Notes under the pieces: generated by a model | The model's database searches: none | What the model was told of the DNA's origin: nothing | The model's input: the letters and a program-made list of their open reading frames with translations, nothing else | Source: Stomoxys calcitrans | Taxonomy: Eukaryota; Arthropoda; Insecta; Diptera; Muscidae | Direction: 5' to 3' | NCBI RefSeq assembly: GCF_963082655.1 | Contig: NC_081554.1 | Span: 40,198,354-40,262,353 of the forward strand | Length of the DNA stretch: 64,000 nucleotides | Made by a program: the position numbers and the translations under genes | Shown: positions 11,190 to 23,329 of the stretch, in pieces | Layout of the letters: every line of letters begins with the position of its first letter | How positions within the stretch are numbered: position 1 is the first letter of the stretch

Positions 11190-12600
11190 CGCCCCAAGCC
11201 CAAAGCCGCCCCAAAAGTACCGCCCAAAATTAAGAGGGAACCGATCAGGATAATATGGGACTCAAATGAAAGGTAAACGGGAGTAGAGTACAAATGCGAT
11301 ATTAAAAATTGGATTGAAGTACCTAGGTGCCCGCCTCGAGTCCAAAACTGACCCAAATAGGCCTATAGGACGATCAAAATGGGACTCAAATGAAAAGTAT
11401 TCGGGAGTAGATTACGAATATGGCAAAAAAAAACTCCTCCCAAACTGGGACATAAGCCGATCATGTAAATATGGGGTTCAAATGAACGGTAGATCACGAA
11501 TATGAACTTAAAACTTTTGTCCAAGTATCCAGGTGGCGATCTGCCCTAAAATAACCCCAAATAAGTTTTCAGACCGACCATGACAATGTGTGCCCCCCCC
11601 CCCCCCCCCCCCCCCAATAGAATCTCATGTAACATGCATACAAACAAGTAAGGGGGGAAGGGGGGAGGCAACCCCTTGGAGATGGGTACAACGAATTTTT
11701 TATGGTAACCCAAAAACAAAAAATCGGTATAAAAGTTTGGCGTCTAATAACTTGGTGGATGACCCGTCCCAAAACCCACCCCAAGCGGGCAAATTTACCG
11801 AATTCAAGATATCAAATGAAAGTATTTAAGAGTAGAGTTCGAACTTTGTATAAAAATTTGTCCACAAGAGTCGGGGGCCCCTACCCCCCCAAAAAAATGC
11901 CAAGCAGGACACGTTTACCGGTTTAGGCAATATGGTTATCAAATGAAAGTAGAGTACAAATCGGATATTCAAATGTATCCCTAGGTGTCTGAGGGATCTC
12001 CCCACCCCCTATAAACTTCCTTACAGGACATTTTTGCAGATTGGACAAGAAGGGTATCAAATGCAAGTTTTTTGGGAGTATAGTACATATCTGTTACAAG
12101 AATTTGATAGAAGGTGTCTACGATGCCTCCCCAACCCCTAAAACGGACATGTATGTCCAACGTCACAAAAGGGGTATCAAATGAAAGGTTTTTGGGAGTA
12201 GACTAGGAATCTGGTATAAACATTTGAGTCTGGAACCAACCCACGCACTGAATATCCTTCAATAGGGCATGTAGTTTGATCGGGACAATATGGGTCTTAA
12301 AAGAATGGTCTATGACATAGTTCGAATCTGATGTTAATATAAGGATTCAAGTGTCAGGGCCATGTCGAGCCGTTCAGTAAGACATGTAGTACGACACAAT
12401 AAAGGAATAAAATAAATGGTTGTGGACAATATTGGCATTTGGTTCTACGTGCCAGGGGGAGACCCCCCCTCTGCCAATAAAAACAACACCAATATGTCAT
12501 GTAGGCCAACCGGGACAATATTTCAGGAAAAAAAGGGTCTGTGGTCAAATCAATTAGTGTGGATGTGAAGTGGACCAAAAATGTTTAAGGATAAATTCAT
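11190..12600 (-). repeat. Tandem repeat family D
   Basis: A diverged tandem array whose landmark, TCAAATGAAAGGT followed by GGGAGTAGA, recurs about every 118-125 bp in the better-preserved part (near 11262, 11380, 11810, 11935, 12055, 12175). It is the reverse orientation of the repeats at 34277-35965 and 37560-38260. It may be the core of an unclassified transposon. Short frames inside are by-products. Confidence 0.65.
11593..11615. repeat. Poly(C) tract
   Basis: A 23-base run of C. Its length could be an assembly artefact. Confidence 0.95.
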
Positions 12601-13640
12601 TTTCAAAAAGGCATTTCAGAGTGTAGCGAAGCGGTGTGCTTGTTTATAATAAAATGTTGAAATATAATATTTTTAATTGTTCAGCAATTCGAAAAAGGCC
12701 TGTAAATGCTCGTAGCATAAGCTTTTTTTTTAATATGTATACGTAAAACAAACCTACCATTTAAAGATGAGAGTCTTCATGCTTCGATATAACAATAAAA
12801 ACCAGTAATGTTTTTTTGCACTTCAGGTTTTCCGCTTGAACAATGTCATTGATTGCAAAACGGAAAGTAAACAGGGCGGGGGAAAACACAAACGAATTGC
12901 ACTTCCCATTGTTTGGGCAATTCACAAATATTTAGTTAACACCGCACAATTGTGATATACGCCAGGACGTCTTGTCCTACCAAGAGGATACACAAGTGCA
13001 CGAATCGCTCTTGTCGTGGGTGTTTAGCGGGCTGAATTATGTCTGTCTCTTCATGTGTGAGATGAGTTCATTGGACTCATTCCAAGGAAATTACAATACT
13101 CCGGGGAGGAATTGATTGATTCCATTTCAAAATGCTCACGCACACTGCTGTTCGAGACATACTCACTCTATATCCCTATTCACTTCCTTATGAAAAGGCA
13201 GAATGAATATCAATTCTTGTTAGAGATTATAAAACAAACAGACAGAGGGTGGTAAGAACATGACCATGATGATGATATTTGCTTGAGTAGCGTGTAATAG
13301 AAAACAGAGGATTTAGTTGGAGTTGGAATGACAAAATGTTTAAAATTATACTTTGTCCTTCGAAAGTATAAAAGATCCTAGGCATCTTCGGCTATCCCTT
13401 TTGTGAGGGTGTGGAACAGTGCATTTAAAACAATATAAAAGTTCCAAATGTGAACAGCTGTTTGAATAATGTCCATATGGAACATTAGAAAATATTTGTA
13501 GATCGTTAGAAAAACAAACATGAAATCAAATTTTTAAAGTCTGTGAACTATGGTATAATTGAGTTATGTATTGTACATCACAATAGCTGTAAATAATGTG
13601 AACGCTTTATCCTACGAATTTGGTTGTATTATGGTTATGA
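12601..13640. other. Unassigned unique DNA
   Basis: No gene or known repeat is recognised. Sequence is moderately AT-rich without long open frames. Confidence 0.5.
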
Positions 13641-13839
13641 GCGTAGCCTATCTGAAACGTTGATCATATATGGGGATCATAGTCAGGCTGGAACCGAAGA
13701 GCCAGCGGCGACTGAGACGCGTAGTACAAGCTTAAAGTTTCTCTCGAAGTGTGACGAGCACTCATAGAAGGTTAGGAACCTTCTATTACCCGGGAAAGTG
13801 TAGATCCAATTGGTTCTATCAGGAATAGTGGTACATTTA

Positions 13840-14075
13840 GGTTAGGTAAGATTAGGTTTAAGTAGCAGTCTGCCATCAGACTCACTTAGACGATTTTCGT
13901 TCATTGTGATACCAACTTCAGTGGACTTGCCCTTACTATATGCATGCTGTTGTCGAGACAGGCGAATTGCAGGGATCTCTCCCCTAAGATATGTTCCTAT
14001 CAACTTCTCCGGAGTCTTCAGCATAAATGACAGAGCAATAGGACGAAAATCTTTCTACTTTGTGTGAAAAGATTT
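13840..14075 (-). pseudogene. LINE reverse transcriptase fingers fragment
   Basis: The minus strand encodes DFRPIALSFMLKTPEKLIGT and then SRQQHAYSKGKSTEVGI. These match the finger/palm start of non-LTR reverse transcriptases, where the family shows RPISL..LKTLEKLI and Q.AY..GKSTETAL. It ends abruptly on both sides; the catalytic YADD region is absent. Confidence 0.7.
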
Positions 14076-14275
14076 CGCTGTTTTTGTAATGAAAATTACC
14101 TTTGCTGATACAAGCAGAGTATATCTGCCTAAACCAAGGAGCCACTCTATTGGACACAGCTTGTAATTCAACCGGTGATACAGGGTTTTTTTTTCAGGGA
14201 CGATACAAAAGCATACCGATAGGGACAGCAAACGACGCCAGATTTTTTGCCTCTCTTTCGACATTTCTCTACATT

Positions 14276-14740
14276 GAGGTTTGTCATTTCATGATGGAAT
14301 GATTTATGGGCCAACAACGAGTCGAAACTATCAAAAATTTACTACCGAAATTCGGAGTCAGTGACATCATCATTTTCAGCGAAAAATCGTCTTCAGCGAT
14401 GGGTCATTTCTGGCTTCATCACTAAGTTGAATATATGATATTGGTCAGACAGCATTCCCCACGTATTCCATGAGTCATCATTGCATTCCGAAAAAATTAC
14501 AGTTTGGTACGGTCTATTGGCCGGCGGCGTCATTGGGACTTTTTCCGTGATGATCAAGACCGTTACGTTACTGTGATGGGGAATCGCTACCATTCAATGA
14601 TAGCACAATATTTTTGGGCCCATTTGGGTGATATGGATTTGGAGGACAAATGGTTCCAATAGGACGGTGCCAAAAGCAACACAGCGAATGTCACAATCAG
14701 TTTATTGAAAACCAAGTTTGGAGAATGTGCTGCTCATACA
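14276..14740 (+). pseudogene. Decayed Tc1/mariner-type transposase
   Basis: Plus-strand frames with stops and frameshifts encode, in order, QRVETIKNLLPKFGV, IIFSEKSSSAMGHFWL and LQFGTVYWPAASLGLF. Further on come YFWAHLGDMDLEDKWFQ-stop-DGA and TKFGECAAH. This layout matches mariner-like DDE transposases around the first Asp (..FSDEAHFWL..) and second Asp (WFQQDGA) of the catalytic core. The residue before DGA is now a stop. No TIRs are identified. Confidence 0.65.
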
Positions 14741-14744
14741 GAAT

Positions 14745-15400
14745 TTAAGCCAAATCGGATAAGAATTGGGCTTCATAGAGGCTCAAGAAGTCAAAACGCC
14801 AAATGGCAGCTATATTAGGTTATGGACTGAAGTCAAGATTCAATATCTGTTTGTTTGGAAGGTATATCAGGATATAGACCGATTTCAACCATACTTAGCA
14901 CAGTTGTTGGAAATCATAAAAAAACGACATAACAAATATCAGCCAAATCGAATAGGAATTGCGACCTCTAGAGGCTCAAGAAGTCAAGACGCCAGATCGG
15001 TTTAAATGACAACTACATCAGGTTATGGACCGATTTCAATAATACTTAGCACAGTTGTTGAAAATCATAAAAAACACAGAGTGCAAAATTTCAGCCAAAC
15101 CGGATAAGAATTGTGCCCGCTAGTGGCTCAAGAAGTCAAGATCCAAGATCGGTTTATATGGCAGCTATATCAAAATATGGACCGATATGGCCCATTTGCA
15201 ATCTCAATCGATCTACACTAATAAGAAGTATTTGTGCAAAATTTTAAGCTGCTAGCTTTACTCTTTCGAAAGTTAGCGTGCTTTCGACAGACAGAGGGAC
15301 ATATTTATTTTGTCATTCCGTTTGCAGCATATCGAAAAGTCGATTTCCGATCCAATAAAGTATATATATTCTTGATCGTCGTAAAAATAACACTACAGTC
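14745..15400 (-). mobile_element. DINE-1-like remnant, subfamily A
   Basis: Three to four ~150-bp monomers (CTAGAGGCTCAAGAAGTCAAG and GGTTTATATGGCAGCTATATC) run into the 5' block on the right: TTTCGACAGACAGAGGGAC, then AAAGTATATATATTCTTGAT. The GTCY tract is contracted. The 3' hairpin end is missing at the left. Confidence 0.7.
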
Positions 15401-15419
15401 TTTAAAAATAGAGATATTG

Positions 15420-16798
15420 AGCTGAAACTTTGCACAAATTCTTTTTTTGCCCATAAGCAGGTAAAGTTCTATGTTGGGCTATATATATCTTGATACAGCC
15501 CCCATATAGATCGATCCGCCGATTTAAGGTCTTAGACCCATAAAAGCCACATTTATTGTCCGATTTTGCTGAAATTTTGGACAGTGAGTTGTGTTAGGCC
15601 CTTCAACATTCTTCTTCAATTTGGCCCAGATCCGTAAATATTTGGATATAACTGCCACATAGGGCGATCTATCGATTTAAGGTTTTGGGCCCCTAAAAGG
15701 CGCATTTATTGTCCGATTTCGCCGAAATTGAGGACATTGAGTTGTGCTAGGCCCTTCGACATCCTTCTTCAATTTGGTTCAGATCGGTCCAGATTAGGAT
15801 ATAGCTGCGGTATATACCGATCTACTGATTTAAAGTTTTGGGCCCATAAAAGGCGCATTTCTTGTCCGATTTCGCAGAAATTTGACACAGTTAGTTGTGT
15901 AAGGCCCTTCGACATTCTTATTCAATTTTGTCTAGATCGGTTCAGATTTGGATATAGCTGCCATATAGACCAAAGGCGCATTTCATGTACGATTTTGCCG
16001 AAATTTGGGACAGTGAAATGGGTTAGGCCAATCGATATCCTTTTTAATTTTTACCCAGATCGGTCCAGATGTGGATACGGCTGCCATATAAACCGATCTA
16101 TCGATCTAAGATCTTGGGCCCATAAAAGGCGCATTTATAGTACGATTTCGCTGAAATTAGGGACAATGAATTGTGATAAGCCCTTCGACATCCTTTTTTT
16201 AATTTTACCCAGATCAGTACAGATTTGGATATATCTGCCATATAGACCGATCTCTCGGTTAAAGTCTTGGGCCCATAAAAGGCGCATCTATTGTCCGATT
16301 TTGCTGAACTTTGGAATAGTGAGTTGTATTAGGCCCTTCGACATCCTTTTTTAATGTGGCTACACCAAATCTAGATTTGGTGTAGCTGCAATATAGACCG
16401 ATCTCTCCATTTAAAGTATTGGCCCCATAAAAGGTGCATTTATTATGCGATTTCGTTGAAATTTGACACAGTGACATATGTTCGGCTTTTCGACAGTATT
16501 GGCCCATAAAAGGTGCATTTATTATGCGATTTCGTTGAAATTTGACACAGTGACATATGTTCGGCTTTTCGACATACGTGTCCTATATGGTTAAGATCGG
16601 TTTATATTTGGATATAGCTGCCAAAAAGACCAATATTTTGTTCTCGAAATTTTTTCTTCTAGACCACTCAATGTCCGTGCCGAATTTGATGCAAATCGGA
16701 TCATGTTTCCATACAGCTGCATTTTACACTGGATTATGACGAAAGGTGATTTACATACATATCTGAGACGGTGGGTATCCAATGCATTTTTACTTGTT
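15420..16798 (+). mobile_element. DINE-1-like Helentron, subfamily B
   Basis: Eight monomers or part-monomers of ~152 bp are marked by GGCCCATAAAAGGCGCATTTA (near 15529, 15689, 15841, 15974, 16117, 16270, 16421, 16502) and TAGGCCCTTCGACAT. The right end has GGTGGGTATCC and the terminus TTTTTACTTGTT, which directly abuts the next DINE. The 5' end is degenerate. A 208-codon open frame across 15728-16354 reflects a 51-codon monomer and is not taken as a gene. Confidence 0.75.
16416..16574. repeat. Tandem 80-bp duplication within DINE
   Basis: Positions 16416-16495 and 16496-16574 are near-identical, differing by one C in the CCCC/CCC run. This is a recent local duplication of half a monomer. 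Confidence 0.95.
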
Positions 16799-17756
16799 AT
16801 ACCCTACACCATCACTGTGGTACAGGGTATTATAAGTTCGTGCATTTGTTTGCAACGCTAAGAAGGAGAAGAGCTAGACCCATTGATAGGTATACCGATT
16901 GACTCAGAATTATTTTCTGATTCGATTTAGCCTTGTCCCTCTGTCCTTCTGTGAGTCCATGTATTCTTGTTATCAAAGTGCAGGTCGTATTTGTTGTCCA
17001 ATCGTCACAAAATTTTGCACATGGCACTTTTTTAGCCCAGGGACAAACGCTATTGATTTTGGTAAAAATCGGTTCAACTTTAGATATAGCTCCCATATAT
17101 ATGTATCGCCCGATTTGCACTTTAATGGCTGTAGTAACTACAATGTTCAACCGATCTGCACAAAATTTGGTACCAATTGTTTTGTTACTGATCTTAACAT
17201 ATCTGCAAGATTTTATCAAAATCGGTTCAGAGTTAGATATAGCTTCCATATATATGTATCGCCCGATTTGCGCTCTAATGGCCGTAGTAACTACAATCTT
17301 CAGGCGATCTGCACAAAATTTGGCACGGATTGTTTGATTACTGATCTGAAAATATCTGCAAGATTTCATCAAAATCGGTTCAGATTTAGATATAGCTCCC
17401 ATATATATGTATCGCCCGATTTGGACTTTAATGGTCGTAGTAACTACAATTTTCAACCGGTGTGCACAAAATTTGGCACGGATTGTTTTGTTACTGATCT
17501 TAACATATCTGCTAGATTTCATCAATGTCGGTTCAAATTTGGATATAGCTCCTTTATATACTTATCGCCGGATTTACACTTATGTGGCCGTATCGATAGA
17601 TCGGTTTATATAAGCAATTTTCAAACGATCTGTTCAAAAAAGGTCGGTTAAGATTAAGATATAACTCTCGTATACATATATCTATTGCCCAAATTTTTAA
17701 TTTTAGGGTAGGTGTAGGGTATTATATAGTCGGCTCCGGCTAACTTTTGTCTTTCC
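16799..17756 (+). mobile_element. DINE-1-like Helentron, subfamily C, near full length
   Basis: The 5' end ATACCCTACACC pairs with GGTACAGGGTAT. It is followed by the INE-1-like TTTGCAACGCTAAGAAGGAG and a weak pyrimidine tract (CCCTCTGTCCTTCTG). About four ~155-bp monomers carry GATATAGCTCCCATATATAT and CGCCCGATTTG. The 3' end has the inverted copy GGTGTAGGGTAT, an imperfect hairpin TAGTCGG..CCGGCTA and CTTTTGTCTTTCC. Open frames on both strands are by-products of the monomers. Confidence 0.8.
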
Positions 17757-18510
17757 TTACAGGTTTTTCAATGAAATTTTTTTTATGAAAATTGTTTATC
17801 GATTTTTTCCTGTATTTTAAAAGAGTAAAAATTAGTTAATAGTCAAACCCATTCCATAACTATCGCAAGATGCGATTGCTGGATTTATTGTAGCAATTTT
17901 GTTGAATAGTCCCTTTTCCGGCACACAAAACTAATAGATGAAACTTCCTTTCAATTTGTATGTAGTTCAAGTCATTATGTTTGCTTGTGTTGGTATGCTC
18001 CACAAAAAGCCGGCTATAAAATGTTGGCTTTTTTGCTCTCTCCCCTATTATCCCTATTTTGGCCCCGAAACAAATTACAAATCTCAAAAGCCATAAATAA
18101 CTCGAGATGTTGTTTTATTGCATCAGATTTGGTGGGGGTCCTTAGGGGAAAGGGAGGGTGGTAGAGTGAAAACACCATATGTGAAAAAAGGGGCCAAAGT
18201 TTGGTTTTATATGCCGGTTGCCTGATATGGCTGAACGCTTTTGAAAGCGGCCGAAAAAAGCAATGAAACGACCAATTCATCCTTTGATGCTCTGCTCTCT
18301 CTCTCTGTCTCTCGGCACTCGGTGTTTGTGAATAAAGCATCAAAAGGATGGCAATACCATAGAGAATAAAACGAAAACAAAAACTAGAAGCTAGGGAAAA
18401 CGAATCTAGGAAAGGGAACTGGTGCTGGTTATGAAAGACCGGAAGAGATCAATATAAATGATAACAGAGAGGATTTTAAGGATAAAATCATAGGTAGGGA
18501 AGTGGGCTTC

Positions 18511-18565
18511 GTTCTATGTGAGTTTCATAACTCACATGAACGCCCTTATGGCAGTCATAAGCCTT
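18511..18565. other. Two adjacent perfect hairpins
   Basis: ATGTGAGTT (18516-18524), loop TCAT, AACTCACAT (18529-18537) form a 9-bp stem, extendable by GTTC/GAAC around a bulge. A second stem CTTATG/CATAAG follows. Function is unknown. Confidence 0.6.
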
Positions 18566-20195
18566 TCATTTAAAAGGGGGCGATTAAATAATTTAAAACT
18601 TTAATTGTCCAACTTACCCGAATTGAAGCGAAGTGTTATAATCTCCTTCTTACGGTTTGTGTCGCCAGTTGCCAGCGAGTGAAGAACTGTTTAACCAACC
18701 GCACCAACAACAAACACTCTCCACAACAGGATGCACTCAAGCGTAAGTGTTGTTGTCCCCCTTTTTTGCCAAAAGCAAAACAAAATGAGTACAACAAATA
18801 GTGACGATGATGTCCAAGGTGGCAAAGGGCTGGCTCTTGGTTCTACTCCTAGTGGGTTATCCTTTAATTTATTTCAAATGTGTAATTTCTTTCACAGCAC
18901 CCCTTTGGTAGTTTGCGAAGCGAGGGGCGTTTTAGGAGCACTATACAACAAACATGGGGAGCACTAAAGGAACAGAAGTTGAAAGGGAAAATAGTCGAGC
19001 ACTAAAGGAGCTGCTTGCTTAAGACTGGCTATCTTTATGAACACTAAGACACAAACACACACATATGGATTATGCTCTAACAGAGTTGCCGGATGTCAGA
19101 GAATTTAAATAATGGGGGGACGCGCAAGGTGACTAAGTTGTTTTGATTGATTTGGGCAGCGGTTTTCGTTAGAAGAAAAAAGGGTGGGTCACACAAATTT
19201 TTTTGTTTCAATTTTCGGCAAACTTAGTTTGTCTTTTTATAATTTTTCTAAAGCTTTATTACAAGATTAATTTTTATTTTTATTTTCTTTTTTTTATGAC
19301 AAATGGGTGGAGTTTTTAAGGAACTTATGTTCGGTTTCCTTATCTATAGCTTTGAATTATGCCATTAGCAAATACTGCACCATGATATATTAAACTTCAC
19401 AAAACACTTTTTTGAATTTCTTCTAGGATTTATTTTTTCTTTTCTTTTTCTTTTCTTTTTATTTTCTATTTTATTAAAAAATTTCCACCGGCTTTGGCTT
19501 TGGTTGTTTGTTTTGCTTTTTAATCGAATGACTCTCAAGAACTGTTGTTAAATTTTTCACACAACGAATCTAGCCTTCGCAGGAACTTCGTCTAAGGAAA
19601 ATGAACCAGGAGAAAAATGACAACAAATAAGGGGTGGATTGGATCTGTTGTTGTTGTTTTATTTCCTTCACACTAATGACATATTGGCACAGACAAACAC
19701 ATATACACAGGTATAAACACTAAATCGGTTATTTTGTTGCCGGCTGTTGTAATTCCAGAAGCCTCAAACTAACACCCACAACAAATGAAATATTTAAGAA
19801 ACTTTAATATATTTTTAAATATTTTAAATATGCTGGATATTCCTTGTAGCCGGTTTTTAAGATAAACAAAATTTTGCTCTTTTTCTTATTAGAGGGTTGC
19901 AAAAATTTTCAATTATTTAGTTGCCAATCGCTTTTCGTGTGCAATCGTTTTCCCAGTAACCGTCATACTGAATTTCGTATATTTTGGTGGCGGTTACTGA
20001 ACTTAATCTTCGTCGTGGTTGTCCTCGTATATTTTCATATTTTCGTTTCGTTTCCCATGGCTACCAACAACTAACCAACCCACCATCCATCCACACACAC
20101 TTCCATTCATTCATCCAATTCAAAACAACAACAACAACAACAAAAAAATAGAAGCAGGATTCATAAGGATAACTTATTCCTGCCAATGGGTTTGG

Positions 20196-20213
20196 GTGTG
20201 TGTGTGTGTGTGT
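20196..20213. repeat. (GT)n microsatellite
   Basis: A short GT dinucleotide tract in unique DNA. Confidence 0.95.
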
Positions 20214-20544
20214 TTGAGTCCCATATACCATACCTTAAGGGTGGTTTGTTGCTACCCATAACCCCATAGTCTGATGTTGTGCACACAGGTGTAGAGATTT
20301 TCCTTTCCAGTCGCAAGAAATTGGCGAAAAATATTCTGTTATTGTTATTGTGAGGCTGTGGCAACAGTGAGCAATAGCAGCGAGAGAACAGAGAAAGAGA
20401 AGAGAATTTGTGTAGAGTTGAACTCTTTACAATATTTGGAATAACAGAGAGAGAAACGCCAATTGAAAGTATGGAAGAGAAACTAAATTGACGATAAAAG
20501 ATTTATTTTAAGAATAAATAAAATAAAAAATTAAAATAAAACAA

Positions 20545-21085
20545 GATCCCAACTAGGTTTATATGGCAGCTTTAGCAGGTAATGAACCGATTTGAACCTT
20601 ATTCTACACAGTTGTTGAAAGTCATAATAAAATACTTCATGCAAAATTTCAGCCAAATCGAATAAGAATTGCGCCCTCTAGAAGCTCAAGAAGTCAAGTC
20701 CCCAGATCGGTTTATATGACAGCTATATCAGGTTATGGACCGATTCGAACCGTACTTGGCACAGTTGTTAAGTCATCGAGAAACACGTCGTGCAAAATTT
20801 CATTCCAATCGGATAAAAAATACGCCCTCTAGAGGCTCAAGAAGTCAAGACCCAACCGACCTACACTAAGTATTTGAGAAAAATTTCAAGCGGCTAACTT
20901 TACTCCTTCCAAAGTTAGCGTGCTTTCGACAGACAGACGGACGGACATGGCTAGATCGACATAAAATGTCGCGACGATCCAGAATATATATACTTTATGG
21001 GGTCTCAGACGAATATTTCGAGTAGTTACAAACAGAATGACGAAATTAGTATACCCCCATCCTATGGTGGAGGGTATAATAAAAC
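20545..21085 (-). mobile_element. DINE-1-like remnant, subfamily A
   Basis: Two to three monomers lead rightward into an intact 5' end. It shows AGACAGACGGACGGACATGG (GTCY complement), AGAATATATATACTTTATGG, then CCATCCTATGGTGGAGGGTATA. The 3' end is absent. Confidence 0.75.
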
Positions 21086-21094
21086 AAATAAAAA

Positions 21095-22455
21095 GGCGTT
21101 AAGTTCGGCCGGGCCGAACTTTGGATACCCACCACCTCGGGTATATATGTAAACCACCTTTCATCAAAATCCGGTGAAAATTGCATTCCTTATGTCTAAT
21201 AACAGTTATATCGAAATATGATCCGATTTGGATCAAATACTTATAATTACAAGTCATTGTTCAATAGTAAAGGGTGATTTTTTTGAGGTTAGGATTTTCA
21301 TGCATTAGTATTTGACAGATCACGTGGGATTTCAGACATGGTGTCAAAGAGAAAGATGCTCAGTATGCTTTGACATTTCATCATGAATAGACTTACTAAC
21401 GAGCAACGCTTGCAAATCATTCAATTTTATTACCAAAATCAGTGTTCGGTTCGAAATTGGTCTTTTTAGTAGCTTTGTCTAAAAATAAACCGATAACATA
21501 AGCCAATGTGCCAAATTTCAGTTAAATCGGATTATAAATGTGACTTTTTTGGGGCAAAGACTTTAAATCGAGATATCGGTCTATATGGCAGCTTTATAAA
21601 AATCTTGATCCATCTAGACCAAATTACAAAAATATGTGGAGGGGCTTAAATAAACTCTCTGTCCCAAATTTCGGCAACATCGGACAATAAATGCGCCCTT
21701 TATGGGCCCAAAACATTAAATCGAGAGATCGGTCTATATGGAAGCTATATCCAAATCTGGACCGATCTGAATGAAATTGAAGATGGATGTCGAACGAACT
21801 AACACAACTCACTGTCCCAAATTGCGGCAACATCGGACAATAAATGCGCTTCTTATGGTCCCAAAACCTAAAACCGAGAGATTGGTCTATATGGCAGCTA
21901 TATCCAAATCTGGACCGAATTGACGGACGATGTCGAAGGGCCTAACACAACTCACTGTCCTGAATTTCAGCAAAATCGGATAATAAATGTGGCTTTTATG
22001 GGCCTAAGACCCCAAATCGGAGGATCTGTCTATATGGCAGCTATATCCAAATCTGGACCGATCTGGGCCAAATTGACGAAGGATGTCGAAGGGCCTAATA
22101 CAACTCTCTGTCCCATATTTCAGCAAAATCGGGTAATAAATGTGGTTTTTATTGGCCTAAGACCCTAAATCGGCGGATCGCTCTATATGGGGGCTATATC
22201 AAGATATAGTCCGATATATGTAGCTCATCTTCGAACTTAACCTGCTTATGGACAAACAAAGAGTCTGTGGAAAGTCTCAATATCTCGATTTTTGAAGACT
22301 GTAGCGTGATTTCAACAGACAGACGGACGGACATGTCTAGATCGTCTTAGATTTTTACGCTGATCAAGAATATATATACTTTATAGGGTCGGAAATGGAT
22401 ATTTCGATGTGTTGCAAACGGAATGACAAAATGAATATCCTTCAGTGGTGGGTAT
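21095..22455 (-). mobile_element. DINE-1-like Helentron, subfamily B, near full length
   Basis: The left (3') end carries the palindrome AAGTTCGGCCGGGCCGAACTT-like sequence followed by TACCCACCACC. The interior has four ~150-bp monomers (ATATGGCAGCTATATCCAAA, GGATGTCGAAGGGCCTAA). The right (5') end has CAGACAGACGGACGGACATG, ATATATATACTTTATAGGG and GTGGTGGGTATAA. A mariner fragment sits at 21270-21458. Confidence 0.85.
21270..21458 (+). mobile_element. Mariner 5'-end fragment
   Basis: It begins AAGGGTGATTTTTTTGAGG after a TA and is nearly identical to the 5' TIR of the copy at 62641. It continues into a start codon encoding MNRLTNEQRLQII and FYYQNQCSVRN before stopping abruptly in DINE sequence. 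There is no 3' TIR. Confidence 0.85.
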
Positions 22456-22459
22456 AATA

Positions 22460-22545
22460 AAATAAAATTAAATAAAAAAATAAAATAAATAAAATAAAAT
22501 AAAATAGAATAAAATAAAAAAAAAAAATTAAGAAAATAAAATAAA
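22460..22545. repeat. AAAAT-rich simple repeat
   Basis: A low-complexity (AAATA)n-like tract. Confidence 0.8.
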
Positions 22546-22609
22546 TTCGGACCTCTGCAGAACTTCGGAATGACAAAAGGACTATGTGCTTGGAGGATAT
22601 CAGCTAGTC

Positions 22610-22715
22610 AAGGAAAGAGGTGTTCCTTTCTACCAGAAGCCTTGGTCTGTCGCTACTGTAGTATTACAATGAACTTACAATTTTCTAAGTGAGGACGGCC
22701 ATTCTAACCTAACTT
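22610..22715 (+). mobile_element. SINE S2, 5'-truncated
   Basis: It carries CCAGAAGCCTTGGTCTGTCG and the ending CTAACCTAACTTA, as in the intact copy at 48261-48413. The tRNA-like head is missing. Confidence 0.7.
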
Positions 22716-22719
22716 AAAA

Positions 22720-23170
22720 GGTGTTCATCAAAACAGAAGTCATGCTTTCTAGACCACAGATTATGTGACGTCCTGTTTCGCAAAATACTCATACAAAGAG
22801 CTTTTGCCACCTTGCAACTCAGAACTCCAAACCACGCCTCACTCACGTGGTCATCGTGGAAGGCGTTCACCCTACCAAGAAGATTGCACAGTAGATGGCT
22901 CACTGATACCGTTACACGATCAGCGCCAATGAGCAATGCACTATTGGTCGGCTCGTCGACGATTCGTTCCCCGCCACACCTTTATTGCTCAGGACCCAAT
23001 AGAATCTAACAACCTTTCCTTTCGCGGTGTCCCATCCAAGAGATCCCTTTCCGGGAAAACGACATCCAACCTGCCTATTTGGAAAGACACCCTAGGTATA
23101 TTGTAAGTTGCGCCGTATATTATGGGCCACGCCGTTTCTCCATCCCCCAGTTTTATAGAACAATGTCCAA
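22720..23170 (-). pseudogene. LINE RNase H-like and C-terminal remnant
   Basis: On the minus strand VRFYWVLSNKGVAGNESS aligns with the RNase H signature (V.FYWVPGH.GV.GNE.AD), with the catalytic-region His and last Asp lost. Downstream, CKVAKALCMSILRNRTSHNL resembles the segment after RNase H in I/LOA-type elements. It is a different family from the 4912-6480 element. Confidence 0.55.
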
Positions 23171-23329
23171 AGTTTTTGATGTTGTACGTACTCAGAACGT
23201 TTTCACATAAGAGCGCTATTTGTGTTGTTTACAGTAACTACTTCTACTTAAAAGATTCATCTCACCCAAAAAATGGAATTAAATCGTGAACATCGTGCGA
23301 TTATTTTTTTCAACTTTAATTCAATTTTT

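Larger units (their letters stand above)
17757..20540. other. Unique non-coding DNA
   Basis: No protein domain is recognised. A possible 5' exon was considered at 18640-18742: an A/C-rich leader, an ATG at 18731 and a GTAAGTG donor-like site 12 bases later. Support is only the splice-like string. (GT)n and (CAA)n tracts occur near 20122-20213. Confidence 0.4.

Noticed and set aside
15728..16354. 208-codon open frame with a repeating protein motif (PFDIL..)
   Set aside because: It is produced by a DINE monomer of ~153 bp, i.e. 51 codons, so stops are avoided in register. Neighbouring monomers break the frame and no domain is present.
16830..17651. Long opposing frames of 231 and 250 codons
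   Set aside because: Both lie wholly within subfamily C monomers and overlap each other on opposite strands; the repetitive peptides mirror the DNA repeat.
18640..18967. Protein-coding gene starting at 18731
   Set aside because: The frame shows no domain, and a donor-like GTAAGTG follows only 12 bases after the ATG. It is kept only as a remark.
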